In this document: one piece after another, positions 27,112-36,248 of the stretch
Layout: every line of letters starts with the position of its first letter
How positions within the stretch are numbered: position 1 is the stretch's first letter
Source: Coleofasciculus sp. FACHB-1120
GTDB taxonomy: Bacteria; Cyanobacteriota; Cyanobacteriia; Cyanobacteriales; FACHB-T130
Direction: 5' to 3'
Length of the DNA: 64,000 nt
Assembly: GCF_014698845.1 (NCBI RefSeq)
Contig: NZ_JACJTV010000013.1
Span: 1-64,000, forward strand
The notes under the pieces: model-generated
The model's input: the letters and a program-made list of their open reading frames with translations, nothing else
The model's database searches: none
What the model was told of the DNA's origin: nothing
Position numbers and translations under genes: made by a program

Positions 27112-28101
27112 ATGCCCACTGCCAACACCCAAAAAAAGACGACTAAACAACCCACGTTTACGGCTGATATGGTTCGCACCTATCTGCATGAGATTGGGCG
27201 CGTGCCCCTGCTGACACACGAACAAGAGATTGTATTCGGCAAGCAGGTGCAGCAAATGATGGCGCTGCTAGAGGCGAAGGAGACCTTGGCTGAGACATTG
27301 CAGCGGGAACCGACTCATCAAGAGTGGGCAGACCATGTTAGCTTGAGTGAACCCGAACTCGACCGGATAGTTAACCTGGGAACGCGGGCGAAGCGCAAGA
27401 TGATAGAAGCTAACTTGCGTCTAGTGGTCGCGATCGCGAAGAAGTACCAGAAGCGTAACATGGAATTCCTGGATTTGATTCAGGAAGGTACTCTCGGCTT
27501 GGAACGCGGCGTCGAGAAATTTGACCCGATGCGCGGTTACAAGTTTTCGACCTACGCCTACTGGTGGATTCGCCAAGCGATTACTCGCGCGATCGCTCAA
27601 CAAGCCCGGGCGATTCGTTTACCCATCCACATCACCGAAAAGCTTAACAAAATTAAGCGGGTGCAACGTGAACTAGCTCAGACACTGGGTCGCAGTGCTA
27701 CCCCTGGTGAAATCGCGAAGGCGTTGGATTTAGAACCCGCGTTGATCCGCGAGTACTTAAATATCGCCCGTCAACCAATTTCTCTGGATGTGCGCGTCGG
27801 CGATAACCAGGACACCGAACTGCAAGACCTTCTGGAAGATGAAGGTCCAACCCCTGACCATTATATGACCCAGGAGTCGTTGCGGCAAGACCTGGACGAT
27901 CTTCTAGCAGAACTAACCCCACAGCAGCGGGAAGTCCTAACGCTGCGCTTTGGCTTGAACGATGGCAACGAGCTATCTCTAGCGAAAGTCGGCGAACGCC
28001 TAAGCCTCAGCCGCGAACGGGTACGCCAGCTAGAACACCAAGCCCTCGCCCATCTGCGCCGTCGTCAGGCGAATGTCCGCGAGTATATCGCTGCGAGTTA
28101 A
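27112..28101 (+). CDS. group 2 RNA polymerase sigma-70 factor (SigB/SigD type)
   Basis: 329 residues. Region 1.2 is TFTADMVRTYLHEIGRVPLL. Region 2 has MIEANLRLVVAIAKKY, NMEFLDLIQEGTLGLERGVE and RGYKFSTYAYWWIRQAITRA. Regions 3 and 4 have RSATPGEIAKALDLEP, LTPQQREVLTLRFGL and the helix-turn-helix LSLSRERVRQLEHQALAHLR. It lacks the long region 1.1 and insert of the principal SigA, so it is a group 2 factor. These are non-essential and stress- or light-responsive. The N-terminal MPTANTQKK opening matches the SigB/SigD branch as I remember it. The exact letter needs a tree. A strong terminator follows. Confidence 0.94.
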   Translation: MPTANTQKKTTKQPTFTADMVRTYLHEIGRVPLLTHEQEIVFGKQVQQMMALLEAKETLAETLQREPTHQEWADHVSLSEPELDRIVNLGTRAKRKMIEANLRLVVAIAKKYQKRNMEFLDLIQEGTLGLERGVEKFDPMRGYKFSTYAYWWIRQAITRAIAQQARAIRLPIHITEKLNKIKRVQRELAQTLGRSATPGEIAKALDLEPALIREYLNIARQPISLDVRVGDNQDTELQDLLEDEGPTPDHYMTQESLRQDLDDLLAELTPQQREVLTLRFGLNDGNELSLAKVGERLSLSRERVRQLEHQALAHLRRRQANVREYIAAS

Positions 28102-28165
28102 TTGTAGAGGCGGGATTGACCTGATATACTCCTGCCTCCCACATCAACTCATAGAGATCGCGTCT

Positions 28166-28201
28166 AAACCCGTCCTTACACCTCAGTAAGGGCGGGTTTT
28201 T
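28166..28201 (+). terminator. intrinsic terminator of the sigma-factor gene
   Basis: A 14-base stem, AAACCCGTCCTTAC (28166-28179) with GTAAGGGCGGGTTT (28186-28199), with one G-U pair and a 6-base loop, followed by TT. Confidence 0.9.
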
Positions 28202-28629
28202 CAGTCATTTCACCTCTTGCATCTTTAGTCACTGTCGAGTAGATGTTTTTTCCTGCTGAAATTTTTTGCAGGAGTCTAAAAACCGATAACACTCTTTTTT
28301 ATATTTTTATAAAGTTTCCTGAAGCATTTCGGGAACTTGGACGGGTGCCAGTGAAGTCATCCACAGTTAAGGCATAATCCCGCGCTGACGCGATTTGGGA
28401 AAGCGAATGAAACAGGTGGATCAAGTGACCATAAACACGCCTTCTAGAATCAAAAGGCCTATTTATGTCCGGGAATCAAGGATGAATGCGTTGCTTGTCT
28501 TAACAAAAAAACTCCTTTTGGATGACCCCCGGTTCATTCAAATGGGTGAAGCTTTACACCTAAGGAATTAGGTAGTTTTTAACTAGATGCTTAAGGGTGT
28601 CTGCTCGTAATTGCTAGGGGGAAACAACG
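28202..28629. other. intergenic region upstream of a secreted-protein gene
   Basis: About 430 bases. A small hairpin TCCTGC / GCAGGA lies near 28250-28274. The ribosome site AGGGGGAAA (28616-28624) at the right end belongs to the next gene. Nothing else recognised. Confidence 0.4.
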
Positions 28630-29175
28630 GTGCTTAACAAGTTTTATCAGCAATTTATGTCCCGGCTTCCACTTGAAGTTCCTGCCCTAGGATTACTTCT
28701 AACGATGAGCTTTGCCACCACTACAGTTGCTTTGCAGGCACCCACATCCTTAAGTAAAGTGGGAATACTCGACAAAAATTCTGTTTCCTTGGCACAAGTG
28801 CCAGCATCAGACAGCCCAGTGGCTGACGGAATTTATTTGTATGGTAGCTCCCAAAAGCCAGAAGAGATTGGTCAAGAATATTTAGTATTTGAAGCGCGTC
28901 AGGGAAAAGTCAGGGGTGCGTTTTATATGCCTTCCTCTGAATATAGTTGTTTTTCCGGCAAGGTTGGGACACAGCAAATCAGTCTAACCGTTCAAGACCC
29001 CTACGATACGACAACCTATTCTCACTCAATTGCCCTCGGAGCATCCTCTTCAGTCGCCTCAGCCGATGGTCGGTTGCCCATTGAGGATAGTTTACAACTC
29101 CAGGGATATCACTCAATTAACCAAATCAGCGCAAACGACCAGCAAATGTTAAACGCTTGTCAAGCTAACTTCTAA
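28630..29175 (+). CDS. exported hypothetical protein
   Basis: 181 residues from GTG 28630, chosen because AGGGGGAAA lies just upstream. ATG 28657 has no such site. The hydrophobic segment LEVPALGLLLTMSFATTTVAL suggests a signal peptide or anchor. The mature part is beta-rich: DGIYLYGSSQKPEEIGQEYL, VFEARQGKVRGAFYMPSSEY and SCFSGKVGTQQISLTVQDPY. A C-terminal NACQANF supplies the second Cys, probably for a disulfide. It resembles small cyanobacterial periplasmic proteins without a named function. It ends at a strong shared terminator. Confidence 0.75.
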   Translation: MLNKFYQQFMSRLPLEVPALGLLLTMSFATTTVALQAPTSLSKVGILDKNSVSLAQVPASDSPVADGIYLYGSSQKPEEIGQEYLVFEARQGKVRGAFYMPSSEYSCFSGKVGTQQISLTVQDPYDTTTYSHSIALGASSSVASADGRLPIEDSLQLQGYHSINQISANDQQMLNACQANF

Positions 29176-29290
29176 TCATCAGGAAGCTTTTGGGGTGGCA
29201 ATAAGAGTAATCTAAGTTCACCGCTGGGAATTGTCAGTAGTTTGCTGCTACGAATCAATGACTCATTACTAAAAAACAATTCACGCCTCT

Positions 29291-29333
29291 AACAAACCCG
29301 TTTTCTTGAAGAAAACGGGTTTGTTAATTTTTT
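29291..29333 (+). terminator. strong terminator between convergent genes
   Basis: Perfect 17-base arms AACAAACCCGTTTTCTT (29291-29307) and its complement (29309-29325), followed by AATTTTTT. The near-zero formal loop means the innermost pairs open. It lies between the secreted-protein gene and convergent cobO and can serve both. Confidence 0.9.
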
Positions 29334-29338
29334 AACCT

Positions 29339-30016
29339 TCAAAATTCGATTCCTGGCTGCGCTTTGACACCTTGTTCCCGGAACGGATGCTTAACGAGCG
29401 TCATTTCCGTTACTAGGTCGGCTCGCTCAATCAGGGCGGCGGGGGCACCTCTGCCAGTGAGAATCACGTGAGAATCCGCAGGCTTTTCCTCCAAGCCAGC
29501 TAGCACTTCCTCAACGCTCAAATAGCCGAGTTTTAAAGCTACGTTGATTTCATCCAACAGCACTAACTTAAATTCAGGATTGCGGATAAAGCTTAGTCCA
29601 GTTTCCCAAGCCTGATGCGCTTTCTGGATATCTCGCTGTTGGTCTTGAGTTTCCCAAGTGAAGCCTTCTCCCATCGCGTGGAACTCTAGCTGACCTTCCC
29701 AGCGACCGAGGACAGCTTTCTCAGCAGGTTCCCAGGCTCCTTTGATGAATTGTACGATCCCGACTCGATAGCCGTGACCAAGCGATCGCATTACCATCCC
29801 CAAAGCAGCAGTGGTCTTTCCCTTGCCATTGCCTGTATTAACAATAATTAAGCCTTTCTCTTGAGATGCCTTTGCCACCCGCTGCTCTTGAACTTCCTTG
29901 CGCCGCTGCATCTTGCGCTGGTATTGTTCTGGAGTTAGTGATGATGTTTCTGTCTCCAGTAAGTCAGCAGATTCTAAATTTTTATTTACATCAGTCGGGG
30001 TAGGAGTTGTCATCAA
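29339..30016 (-). CDS. cobO: cob(I)yrinic acid a,c-diamide adenosyltransferase
   Basis: 225 residues. It transfers the adenosyl group from ATP to cobalt during B12 synthesis or salvage. The P-loop is VNTGNGKGKTTAALGMVMRS (about 59-78). VGIVQFIKGAWEPAEKAVL, LVLLDEINVALKLGYL and VILTGRGAPAALIERADLVT are CobO/BtuR motifs. The protein ends in QPGIEF as in the family. A charged N-terminal extension of about 50 residues is common in cyanobacterial forms. No cobalamin riboswitch was recognised upstream. Confidence 0.95.
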   Translation of the reverse strand: MMTTPTPTDVNKNLESADLLETETSSLTPEQYQRKMQRRKEVQEQRVAKASQEKGLIIVNTGNGKGKTTAALGMVMRSLGHGYRVGIVQFIKGAWEPAEKAVLGRWEGQLEFHAMGEGFTWETQDQQRDIQKAHQAWETGLSFIRNPEFKLVLLDEINVALKLGYLSVEEVLAGLEEKPADSHVILTGRGAPAALIERADLVTEMTLVKHPFREQGVKAQPGIEF

Positions 30017-30221
30017 GTCTGCCTAGAAAAAACTTTCACACCTATTAAAATAGCCCCAAAAGGAGATGCTTTAGGATAAGCTATCGGCAATTCATTCCCA
30101 TTGGAAAGAGTCGTTCCCAGCAATCAATTCAAGATCGGAGGGCATAACCCCCCTTCCATTTTGCCTATAGATTCAGCAACACTGATTTCAGTATAAACTT
30201 ACTCCCCTTCATTTAAACTTT

Positions 30222-31826
30222 ATGTCTTTAACCTTATCAACCCCTTCTGAACAAGGTGTAGATCAACTTAATTTGAATTTGGAATCCACATTGCAGGGAT
30301 TAACCCTGTATGAGGCTTGCATTGAATACAACCACACAGCCGCAGAGGTTCTCAGGCTTTTCGAGGAAAAACCGCTACTACCGGGTTTGATCCTCATGGA
30401 TAAAAACCAACTCGTCGGGATGATCAGTCGCAGACGTTTTTTTGAATATCTGAGCCGTCGTTACAGCTTGGAGTTACTGTCGAAACGAAGTTTGCGATCA
30501 CTCTATCAGTTTAATCATACCGAAATTCTAGTTTTTCCCAGTTACACTTCCATTACCGCAGCGGTGCGGGAGTCTTTGAAGCGATCGCCTGAATTAATCT
30601 ATGAACCGATCATCGTACAAACGGCACCCGGAATTTATAAGTTGTTAGACGTGCATCAACTTCTGCTGGCTCAGTCGGAGGTGCATGAAATTACAATGGC
30701 AGCCTATAAGCAAATGGGATTGGCGCTGCAACAGGCAAAAAACCAGCTTTTAGCCGTCTTAGATGCTGTGCCTGGATTTGTCTCCTGGATTAGTTCGGAT
30801 TTACAATACCTGGGCGTCAACCAGCATTTAGCTGCATCCTTTAACTTGTCTTCAGAGGAATTTGTCGGTCAGGAACTTAGTTGTTTTGACAGTAGTTCCA
30901 ACTTTAGTGAATTTGTGGAACAATTTTTTGCTTCCCCAACCAAAACAACCTCTCAGGAAGTGACCGCAGAAGTTGACGGCAAAATCAAAAATTATCTCAT
31001 GGTGGCGCAGAAATATAACCAAGATCAAGCGGCGGTCACAGTAGGAATTGATATTACCAAACGTAAGCAATTAGAAGAAGAACTGCGAGCATCACTTGAG
31101 CGAGAAAAAGAACTCGGCGACCTAAAATCCCGGTTTATCTCCATGACTTCCCACGAATTCCGCACTCCCCTAAGTACAATCCTCTCTTCTGCCGAATTAT
31201 TAGAACACTACAGCAACAATTGGTCTGAAGAGAAAAAACTCATCCACCTCCATCGCATTCAATTCGCGGTTAAGCACATGATTGGGCTGCTAGAGGATGT
31301 ATTAATCATTGGTAAAGCCGAAGCCGGACGGTCGGACTTTCAACCTAAACCGCTACATCTGGAAGAATTTTGTGTTGAATTAGTGAGAGAATTGCAACTA
31401 AATGAGGAGGGATCTAATGAGATTAATTTGATTAATCACTGTAAATCTATTTCATTTTGTCTGGATGAGAAATTGCTGCGGCATATCCTCAGCAATCTTC
31501 TTTCAAACGCTATAAAATACTCACCGGAAGGAAGTCCGGTTAAGCTTGAAATTGCCCAGCAAAAAAATGCAATCGTCTTTCAAATTGAAGACAAGGGAAT
31601 AGGGATTCCCCTGAAAGATCGTCAGTGCTTATTTGAATCATTTCATCGAGCCGCGAATGTCGGCAACATCCCTGGAACAGGTTTAGGGTTAGCAATCGTT
31701 AAGAAGTGTGTGGAGCTTCACGGGGGTGAGATTACCGTTAAGAGTAAAGTAGGTGTGGGCACTAAATTTAAAGTGAGACTACCCCTGAAGAGTGCTGTAG
31801 AGTCAAGGTCTCCCCGCCCGTGCTGA
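30222..31826 (+). CDS. sensor histidine kinase with CBS-like and PAS domains
   Basis: 534 residues, no membrane helix, so cytoplasmic. Residues about 20-155 look like a CBS pair (LILMDKNQLVGMISRRRFFE, then ILVFPSYTSITAAVRESL). A PAS domain follows (about 175-285, LDAVPGFVSWISSDLQYLGV, ending VGIDITKRKQLEEEL). The dimerisation domain has phospho-acceptor H311 in SMTSHEFRTPLSTIL. The ATPase has HILSNLLSNAIKYSPEGSP (N box), EDKGIGIPLKDR and GTGLGLAIVKKCVELHGG. The sensed signal is unknown. A hybrid regulator follows 210 bases downstream and may be its partner. Confidence 0.92.
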   Translation: MSLTLSTPSEQGVDQLNLNLESTLQGLTLYEACIEYNHTAAEVLRLFEEKPLLPGLILMDKNQLVGMISRRRFFEYLSRRYSLELLSKRSLRSLYQFNHTEILVFPSYTSITAAVRESLKRSPELIYEPIIVQTAPGIYKLLDVHQLLLAQSEVHEITMAAYKQMGLALQQAKNQLLAVLDAVPGFVSWISSDLQYLGVNQHLAASFNLSSEEFVGQELSCFDSSSNFSEFVEQFFASPTKTTSQEVTAEVDGKIKNYLMVAQKYNQDQAAVTVGIDITKRKQLEEELRASLEREKELGDLKSRFISMTSHEFRTPLSTILSSAELLEHYSNNWSEEKKLIHLHRIQFAVKHMIGLLEDVLIIGKAEAGRSDFQPKPLHLEEFCVELVRELQLNEEGSNEINLINHCKSISFCLDEKLLRHILSNLLSNAIKYSPEGSPVKLEIAQQKNAIVFQIEDKGIGIPLKDRQCLFESFHRAANVGNIPGTGLGLAIVKKCVELHGGEITVKSKVGVGTKFKVRLPLKSAVESRSPRPC

Positions 31827-32038
31827 GGGAGGCTTTTTTACAAGGGAAAGGATGAAGTCTTCATTTAAAAGAAAAGTTTGGGCGTATTCAAGAAAGTGCC
31901 CCTTACAAGCTCAAACCTCATTAAAGTTGATAAGCTTTTGTGCATTGAATTTGGACAATCCTAGCAAACAGCTTGTCTGCACTTCTAGGATCTTACATTA
32001 TTAATTTTTAATTGCTTACCTGCTAGGCGATCGCTGAT

Positions 32039-33130
32039 ATGACAAAGATTCTGGTAATTGAAGATGAAGTCTCTATCAGGGAGAACATTCTGGAGTTGTT
32101 AGAAGCAGAGGGATTTGACGCTATTGAAGCCGAAAATGGTCAAATAGGGTTGCAGTTAGCTCAAGCAGAAATTCCCGATTTAATTCTCTCCGATGCGCTA
32201 ATGCCCGAACTCGACGGTTATGGTGTTCTGAAGGCACTTCGCTCTAACCCTGCCACCGCGACGATTCCCTTCATCTTTCTCACTGCCAAAGCCGCTAAAA
32301 CCGATCGGCGTCAAGGAATGGAATTGGGTGCAGACGACTACCTCACCAAGCCATTCACCAGAGCAGAATTACTGGGAGCGATCGCAGCGCGGATGGAAAA
32401 ACAGGCAGCGATTGAGCGACATTCGCAAAAAAAACTTGATGATTTACGCAGCAATATCTCCTTTTCTCTCCCTCACGAACTCCATACTCCCCTCAATGGC
32501 ATTTTGTGTTGTTCGCAAATGTTAATTGATGAAGCCGACTCTCTAGAACCGCAAGAAATTCTAGAAATGGCAGTCGATATTCGTACCTCTGCCGAACGTT
32601 TATCTAAGTTAGTCCAGAATTTCTTGCTCTTCGCTCAATTAGAGCTAATCGGAACCGATCCGCTTCAAATAGCGGATCTCAGACAAAACAGTCGAACTGA
32701 CTCAGCGAAGAGCGCGATCGCAGAAGCGGCAATTAAAAAAGCCAAGCAGGTTTTTCGAGACATGGATTTGGAATTAGATCTCCAAGAAGCTGCTGTCTTC
32801 ATTTCAGAGCCAAAATTGCGAAAAATCGTGGAAGAACTGATAGACAATGCCTGTAAATTTTCGTCTCCCAACACCGCAATCCGCGTTGTCACTCGATGCG
32901 AAAATAGCACTTTTATACTGTCTGTAAGCAACTTCGGACAAGGGATGACACCAGAACAAATTGCGACAATTGGTGCCTATATGCGCTTTGAACGCAAGCT
33001 CGCTTCACAGCAAGGCTCTGGTTTGGGATTGCTTATTGCTAAACGTCTAACCGAACTCCACGCTGGGGAATTATCAATCGAGAGTATTTCCGCTCAAAAA
33101 ACCACGGTGCGTGTTGCTCTGCCCATGTGA
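32039..33130 (+). CDS. response regulator-histidine kinase hybrid
   Basis: 363 residues. The N-terminal receiver (1-120) has DE acidic residues at 9-10, phospho-acceptor D52 in LILSDALMPELDGYG, and Lys in DDYLTKPF. A kinase module follows, with H146 in SLPHELHTPLNGIL and an ATPase with EELIDNACKFSSPNTA (N box) and GSGLGLLIAKRLTELHAGEL. The G1 box is degenerate (VSNFGQGMTPEQ), so full activity is not assured. The receiver-then-kinase order suggests a phosphorelay intermediate fed by the kinase just upstream. No output domain. Confidence 0.9.
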   Translation: MTKILVIEDEVSIRENILELLEAEGFDAIEAENGQIGLQLAQAEIPDLILSDALMPELDGYGVLKALRSNPATATIPFIFLTAKAAKTDRRQGMELGADDYLTKPFTRAELLGAIAARMEKQAAIERHSQKKLDDLRSNISFSLPHELHTPLNGILCCSQMLIDEADSLEPQEILEMAVDIRTSAERLSKLVQNFLLFAQLELIGTDPLQIADLRQNSRTDSAKSAIAEAAIKKAKQVFRDMDLELDLQEAAVFISEPKLRKIVEELIDNACKFSSPNTAIRVVTRCENSTFILSVSNFGQGMTPEQIATIGAYMRFERKLASQQGSGLGLLIAKRLTELHAGELSIESISAQKTTVRVALPM

Positions 33131-33400
33131 ACACATTTCGCGAGCTGTACAATCTATATCAAAATCGTTATCAGTAAATAGAGGTAAACTCACATCTTGC
33201 TCCAGGCAGTTTCAACTGCACAGCGATAGCAAGCACCTAAACGAAACCTACCGAGAACAGGTTACAGAAGCCTTAATTTTCGGTTAGTCCGCCCTTTTCT
33301 GTCTGGGAAAGCAATCTCCCCAGGATTCTATAGGGTTAATCACTCATGGCTCATTTTGACAATTCGCTATGAGCAATTACCCACTGGCGATTATCGGATC

Positions 33401-33754
33401 TTAATTCAACCACGGAAACTGGCTAGAAGTAGCATCGGGTTCTTCAACTAAACTCGCCATATCACCCTGGTAGTTCTCGTTAATAAAAACCGCTTTACTC
33501 TTCAAATGTTCGGGTACATAGCGGAGGTTGACAGGGATACCATGCGCCAGCAGAAATTCTGCCAGATGATCGGGATGAATGTACAAACCTTCTTGATGGA
33601 GCCGTTGTAACATTTCCTCAAAATTAGACCAATGATTATGGTGCTGGATTTGAGATTCTGATTGAACTCTAGCTGGATTGCGAGAGGAAAGATTGCTTGC
33701 CATCTTGTCATATTGACTGGACTGAGACAAAATCCTTATCTGGATTAAAGCCAT
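33401..33754 (-). CDS. hypothetical small soluble protein
   Basis: 117 residues from ATG 33754, chosen for the AAAGG eight bases before it. The frame is open upstream to 33844, but that part (RRSLRGSQKRSPQ) reads through a dispersed GATCCC/CGATCGC repeat. ATG 33703 (MASNLSSRN) is a shorter alternative. The middle is polar (SQIQHHNHWSNFEEMLQRLH). The C-terminal part EGLYIHPDHLAEFLLAHGIP looks like a small helical domain, with HLKSKAVFINENYQGD after it. No family recognised. Confidence 0.6.
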   Translation of the reverse strand: MALIQIRILSQSSQYDKMASNLSSRNPARVQSESQIQHHNHWSNFEEMLQRLHQEGLYIHPDHLAEFLLAHGIPVNLRYVPEHLKSKAVFINENYQGDMASLVEEPDATSSQFPWLN

Positions 33755-33909
33755 GAGAATGACCTTTTTCCAGTTTACAAAAATTTGAGATTTATCGAAT
33801 TGTGGCGATCGCTTTTGCGATCCCCGCAGGGATCTCCGCAACACCCCTATGATGGCAATTATGACTCAGCCGGTCTCGTTCAGTTTTTTGTGCTGTAGAA
33901 AAAAATGCC

Positions 33910-34428
33910 ATGATTTTAAATAAAATTGCAATCGTTCAAGGTGATATAACTCAGCAAAAAGTAGATGCGATTGTCAATGCAGCGAATACCTCCTTACTCG
34001 GTGGTGGCGGCGTCGATGGGGCAATTCACCGCGCCGCTGGATCGGAATTGTTGTCAGAATGTCGCCAATTGAAGGGCTGTGCTACTGGTGAAGCAAAGAT
34101 TACAAAAGGTTATAATCTCCCCACCAAGTGGGTAATTCACACAGTTGGCCCAATTTGGCGGGGAGGCGATCGCCAGGAAGATGAGCTGCTAGCTAGATGT
34201 TATCGCAGTTCTCTAGCTTTGGCGGATCAATACGAAATACACAGCATTGCCTTCCCAGCTATTAGCACAGGTGTCTATGGGTTCCCGCTAGAACGCGCCA
34301 CTAGAATTGCTGTAACTGAAGTTAAGAAGTTTTTGGAGCGTACTACCTCGATAGAGCAGGCGATTTTCGTTTGCTTTGGGGATAGTGCCTATAATTCTTA
34401 CTCAGCTGCGATAAAAGAAATTATTTAA
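33910..34428 (+). CDS. macro-domain protein (YmdB-type ADP-ribose hydrolase)
   Basis: 172 residues, essentially a single macro domain. [20 protein letters not shown] and [14 protein letters not shown] form the ADP-ribose pocket. [20 protein letters not shown] and [20 protein letters not shown] complete the MacroD/YmdB signature. Such enzymes remove ADP-ribose or deacetylate O-acetyl-ADP-ribose. No ADP-ribosyltransferase or NAD-linked toxin gene is adjacent, so a housekeeping role is more likely than DarG-type immunity. Confidence 0.93.
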   Translation: MILNKIAIVQGDITQQKVDAIVNAANTSLLGGGGVDGAIHRAAGSELLSECRQLKGCATGEAKITKGYNLPTKWVIHTVGPIWRGGDRQEDELLARCYRSSLALADQYEIHSIAFPAISTGVYGFPLERATRIAVTEVKKFLERTTSIEQAIFVCFGDSAYNSYSAAIKEII

Positions 34429-34700
34429 GACAAGGTGGCGATCGCCTGAAAAAATCCTGCGTGCTGTAAGGGCAAAAAGACCCCAGCGATGCTGAGTAGA
34501 ATTCAGTTAGACAAGGGATGGCGCGATCACACTCCCTGCTTACCCGACAAAATTATCTGCCTCAGGATGCAAGGAGTGCGATCGCTCTAGCGCTCATTTA
34601 TCTTTTCCCCACACTGATATTTTTCCTGCTCCAGTTGGGTTTCTGACTCGCTTTTGCTGGTTATAGTTGACAATGCGGTTCATTCTTTTAAAAGTAAAAA

Positions 34701-35894
34701 ATGTCACAACTGCCCGGTAACAAAATCGCACCCGTCCCGATGCCAACGGCAATTAATGTTGTCGATCTGATTGATGGTTATTTCAGCGCCTACAACTCAG
34801 CGCGTCTGCGGGAAATGTGTCACTTGCTCAGCCGAGACGTAATGCGTGAGGGCGTCACAGTGGGAGTCAGCCTATCAGGCGCGATGACCCCCGCCGGAAT
34901 GGGTGTGGGAATTTTGGCTCCCCTGATTCGCCACGGTTTTATTGACTGGATGATCAGCACGGGTGCCAATCTTTACCACGATATGCATTTCGGATTAGGT
35001 TTCGACCTCTACGCGGGGAATCCGTTTGCAGATGATGTGAAACTGCGCGAAGAAGGCACCATTCGCATTTATGACATTACCTTTGGCTACGATGTGCTGC
35101 TGGAAACTGATGCCTTCATCCGAAAGATTTTGCAAGCAGAACCGTTCCAAAAACGGATGGGAACTGCTGAATTTCACTACCTGCTCGGCAAGTATGTCCG
35201 GGAAGTGGAAAAGCAATTGGGAGTGAAAAATTCCTGCTTATTAGCGACCGCCTATGAATGCGGTGTCCCCATTTATACTTCTTCTCCGGGAGATAGTTCG
35301 ATTGGGATGAACGTAGCGGCATTGTCTCTGGAAGGCTCAAACTTAGTGTTAGATCCTTCCATCGATGTGAATGAAACCGCTGCGATCGCCTACTGCGCTC
35401 GTGAAACCGGCAACCCAGACGTAGAGGGCAAAAGCGCCGCCGTGATTATTGGCGGTGGCAGCCCCAAAAACTTTCTGCTGCAAACTCAACCACAACTTCA
35501 CGAAGTGTTGGGACTAGAGGAACGAGGTCACGATTACTTCGTACAAGTCACCGATGCGCGTCCAGATACCGGCGGACTCTCTGGTGCAACACCTAGCGAA
35601 GCCGTTAGCTGGGGCAAAATTGACCCCGAAGAGTTACCCAGCACCATTGTCTGTTATACCGACAGCACAATTGCCCTGCCTCTCATTGCTGCCTACGTGA
35701 TGAACCAATGTCAGCCCCGCCCCCTGAAGCGCCTCTACGATCGTCGAGAAGAAATGTTCTCAAAATTGCGGACGGACTATCAAGCAGCTAAAACCCAGCC
35801 CTTAGATAAAATTCCCGCCGCCGTTGTCGAAAATGCTTCTGAACAACCTGTAGCAACTTATCCCTGCGGCAGGCTAATTCCCAATACCCAATAG
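34701..35894 (+). CDS. deoxyhypusine-synthase-like protein
   Basis: 397 residues. Belongs to the deoxyhypusine synthase superfamily, with [20 protein letters not shown] and [35 protein letters not shown] and IGGGSPKNF follow, the last with K256 at the position of the catalytic Lys. [20 protein letters not shown] forms the NAD region. Bacteria lack eIF5A, so these homologues are thought to act on polyamines (homospermidine-type chemistry) instead. The substrate here is not shown by context. A clear terminator follows. Confidence 0.9.
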   Translation: MSQLPGNKIAPVPMPTAINVVDLIDGYFSAYNSARLREMCHLLSRDVMREGVTVGVSLSGAMTPAGMGVGILAPLIRHGFIDWMISTGANLYHDMHFGLGFDLYAGNPFADDVKLREEGTIRIYDITFGYDVLLETDAFIRKILQAEPFQKRMGTAEFHYLLGKYVREVEKQLGVKNSCLLATAYECGVPIYTSSPGDSSIGMNVAALSLEGSNLVLDPSIDVNETAAIAYCARETGNPDVEGKSAAVIIGGGSPKNFLLQTQPQLHEVLGLEERGHDYFVQVTDARPDTGGLSGATPSEAVSWGKIDPEELPSTIVCYTDSTIALPLIAAYVMNQCQPRPLKRLYDRREEMFSKLRTDYQAAKTQPLDKIPAAVVENASEQPVATYPCGRLIPNTQ

Positions 35895-35913
35895 CAGTTT
35901 GCTTATTGGATCT

Positions 35914-35946
35914 AATCCCCTTGGTTGATAAAACCAGGGGGATTTT
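35914..35946 (+). terminator. intrinsic terminator of the deoxyhypusine-synthase-like gene
   Basis: A stem of AATCCCCTTGGTT (35914-35926) with AACCAGGGGGATT (35932-35944) with one G-U pair and a 5-base loop, then T residues. Confidence 0.9.
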
Positions 35947-36248
35947 TCATTCCATTTTATGCACGGTAAGCCACCTAATTTTTGTTAAAAGAAGACTTTA
36001 ATTTATAAATATTAAAGGGAATTAAACACAGTTAATAAATTCTTAATAAAAATTATTGAATTAGGGAGTTTTCGTGAATTTACGGAGTTCCGATGATTCC
36101 AAAAATATTTCAGTAAAACTACTGAGACTTCTGGTTTCTATATAGTGCTATTAATTTAATTAATAGGCTTTTTATAAAAAAAATTTATAACTATAAGCTC
36201 CCGTTTTCGCTAGGCTAAAGCGAATTTTTGCAAGAAGGAATCAGAATT
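35947..36248. other. AT-rich region upstream of the phototaxis operon
   Basis: About 300 bases, strongly AT-rich, with no supported frame. It ends in the ribosome site AAGGAA of the first operon gene, so it probably contains the operon promoter. I cannot single out -35 and -10 boxes. Confidence 0.5.

Noticed and set aside
29339-30222. Cobalamin riboswitch upstream of cobO
   Set aside because: I could not find the conserved B12-box core in the 200 bases upstream.
33910-34428. Macro-domain gene as part of a DarTG-like toxin-antitoxin pair
   Set aside because: No ADP-ribosyltransferase gene lies next to it, and the protein is a plain YmdB-type single domain.
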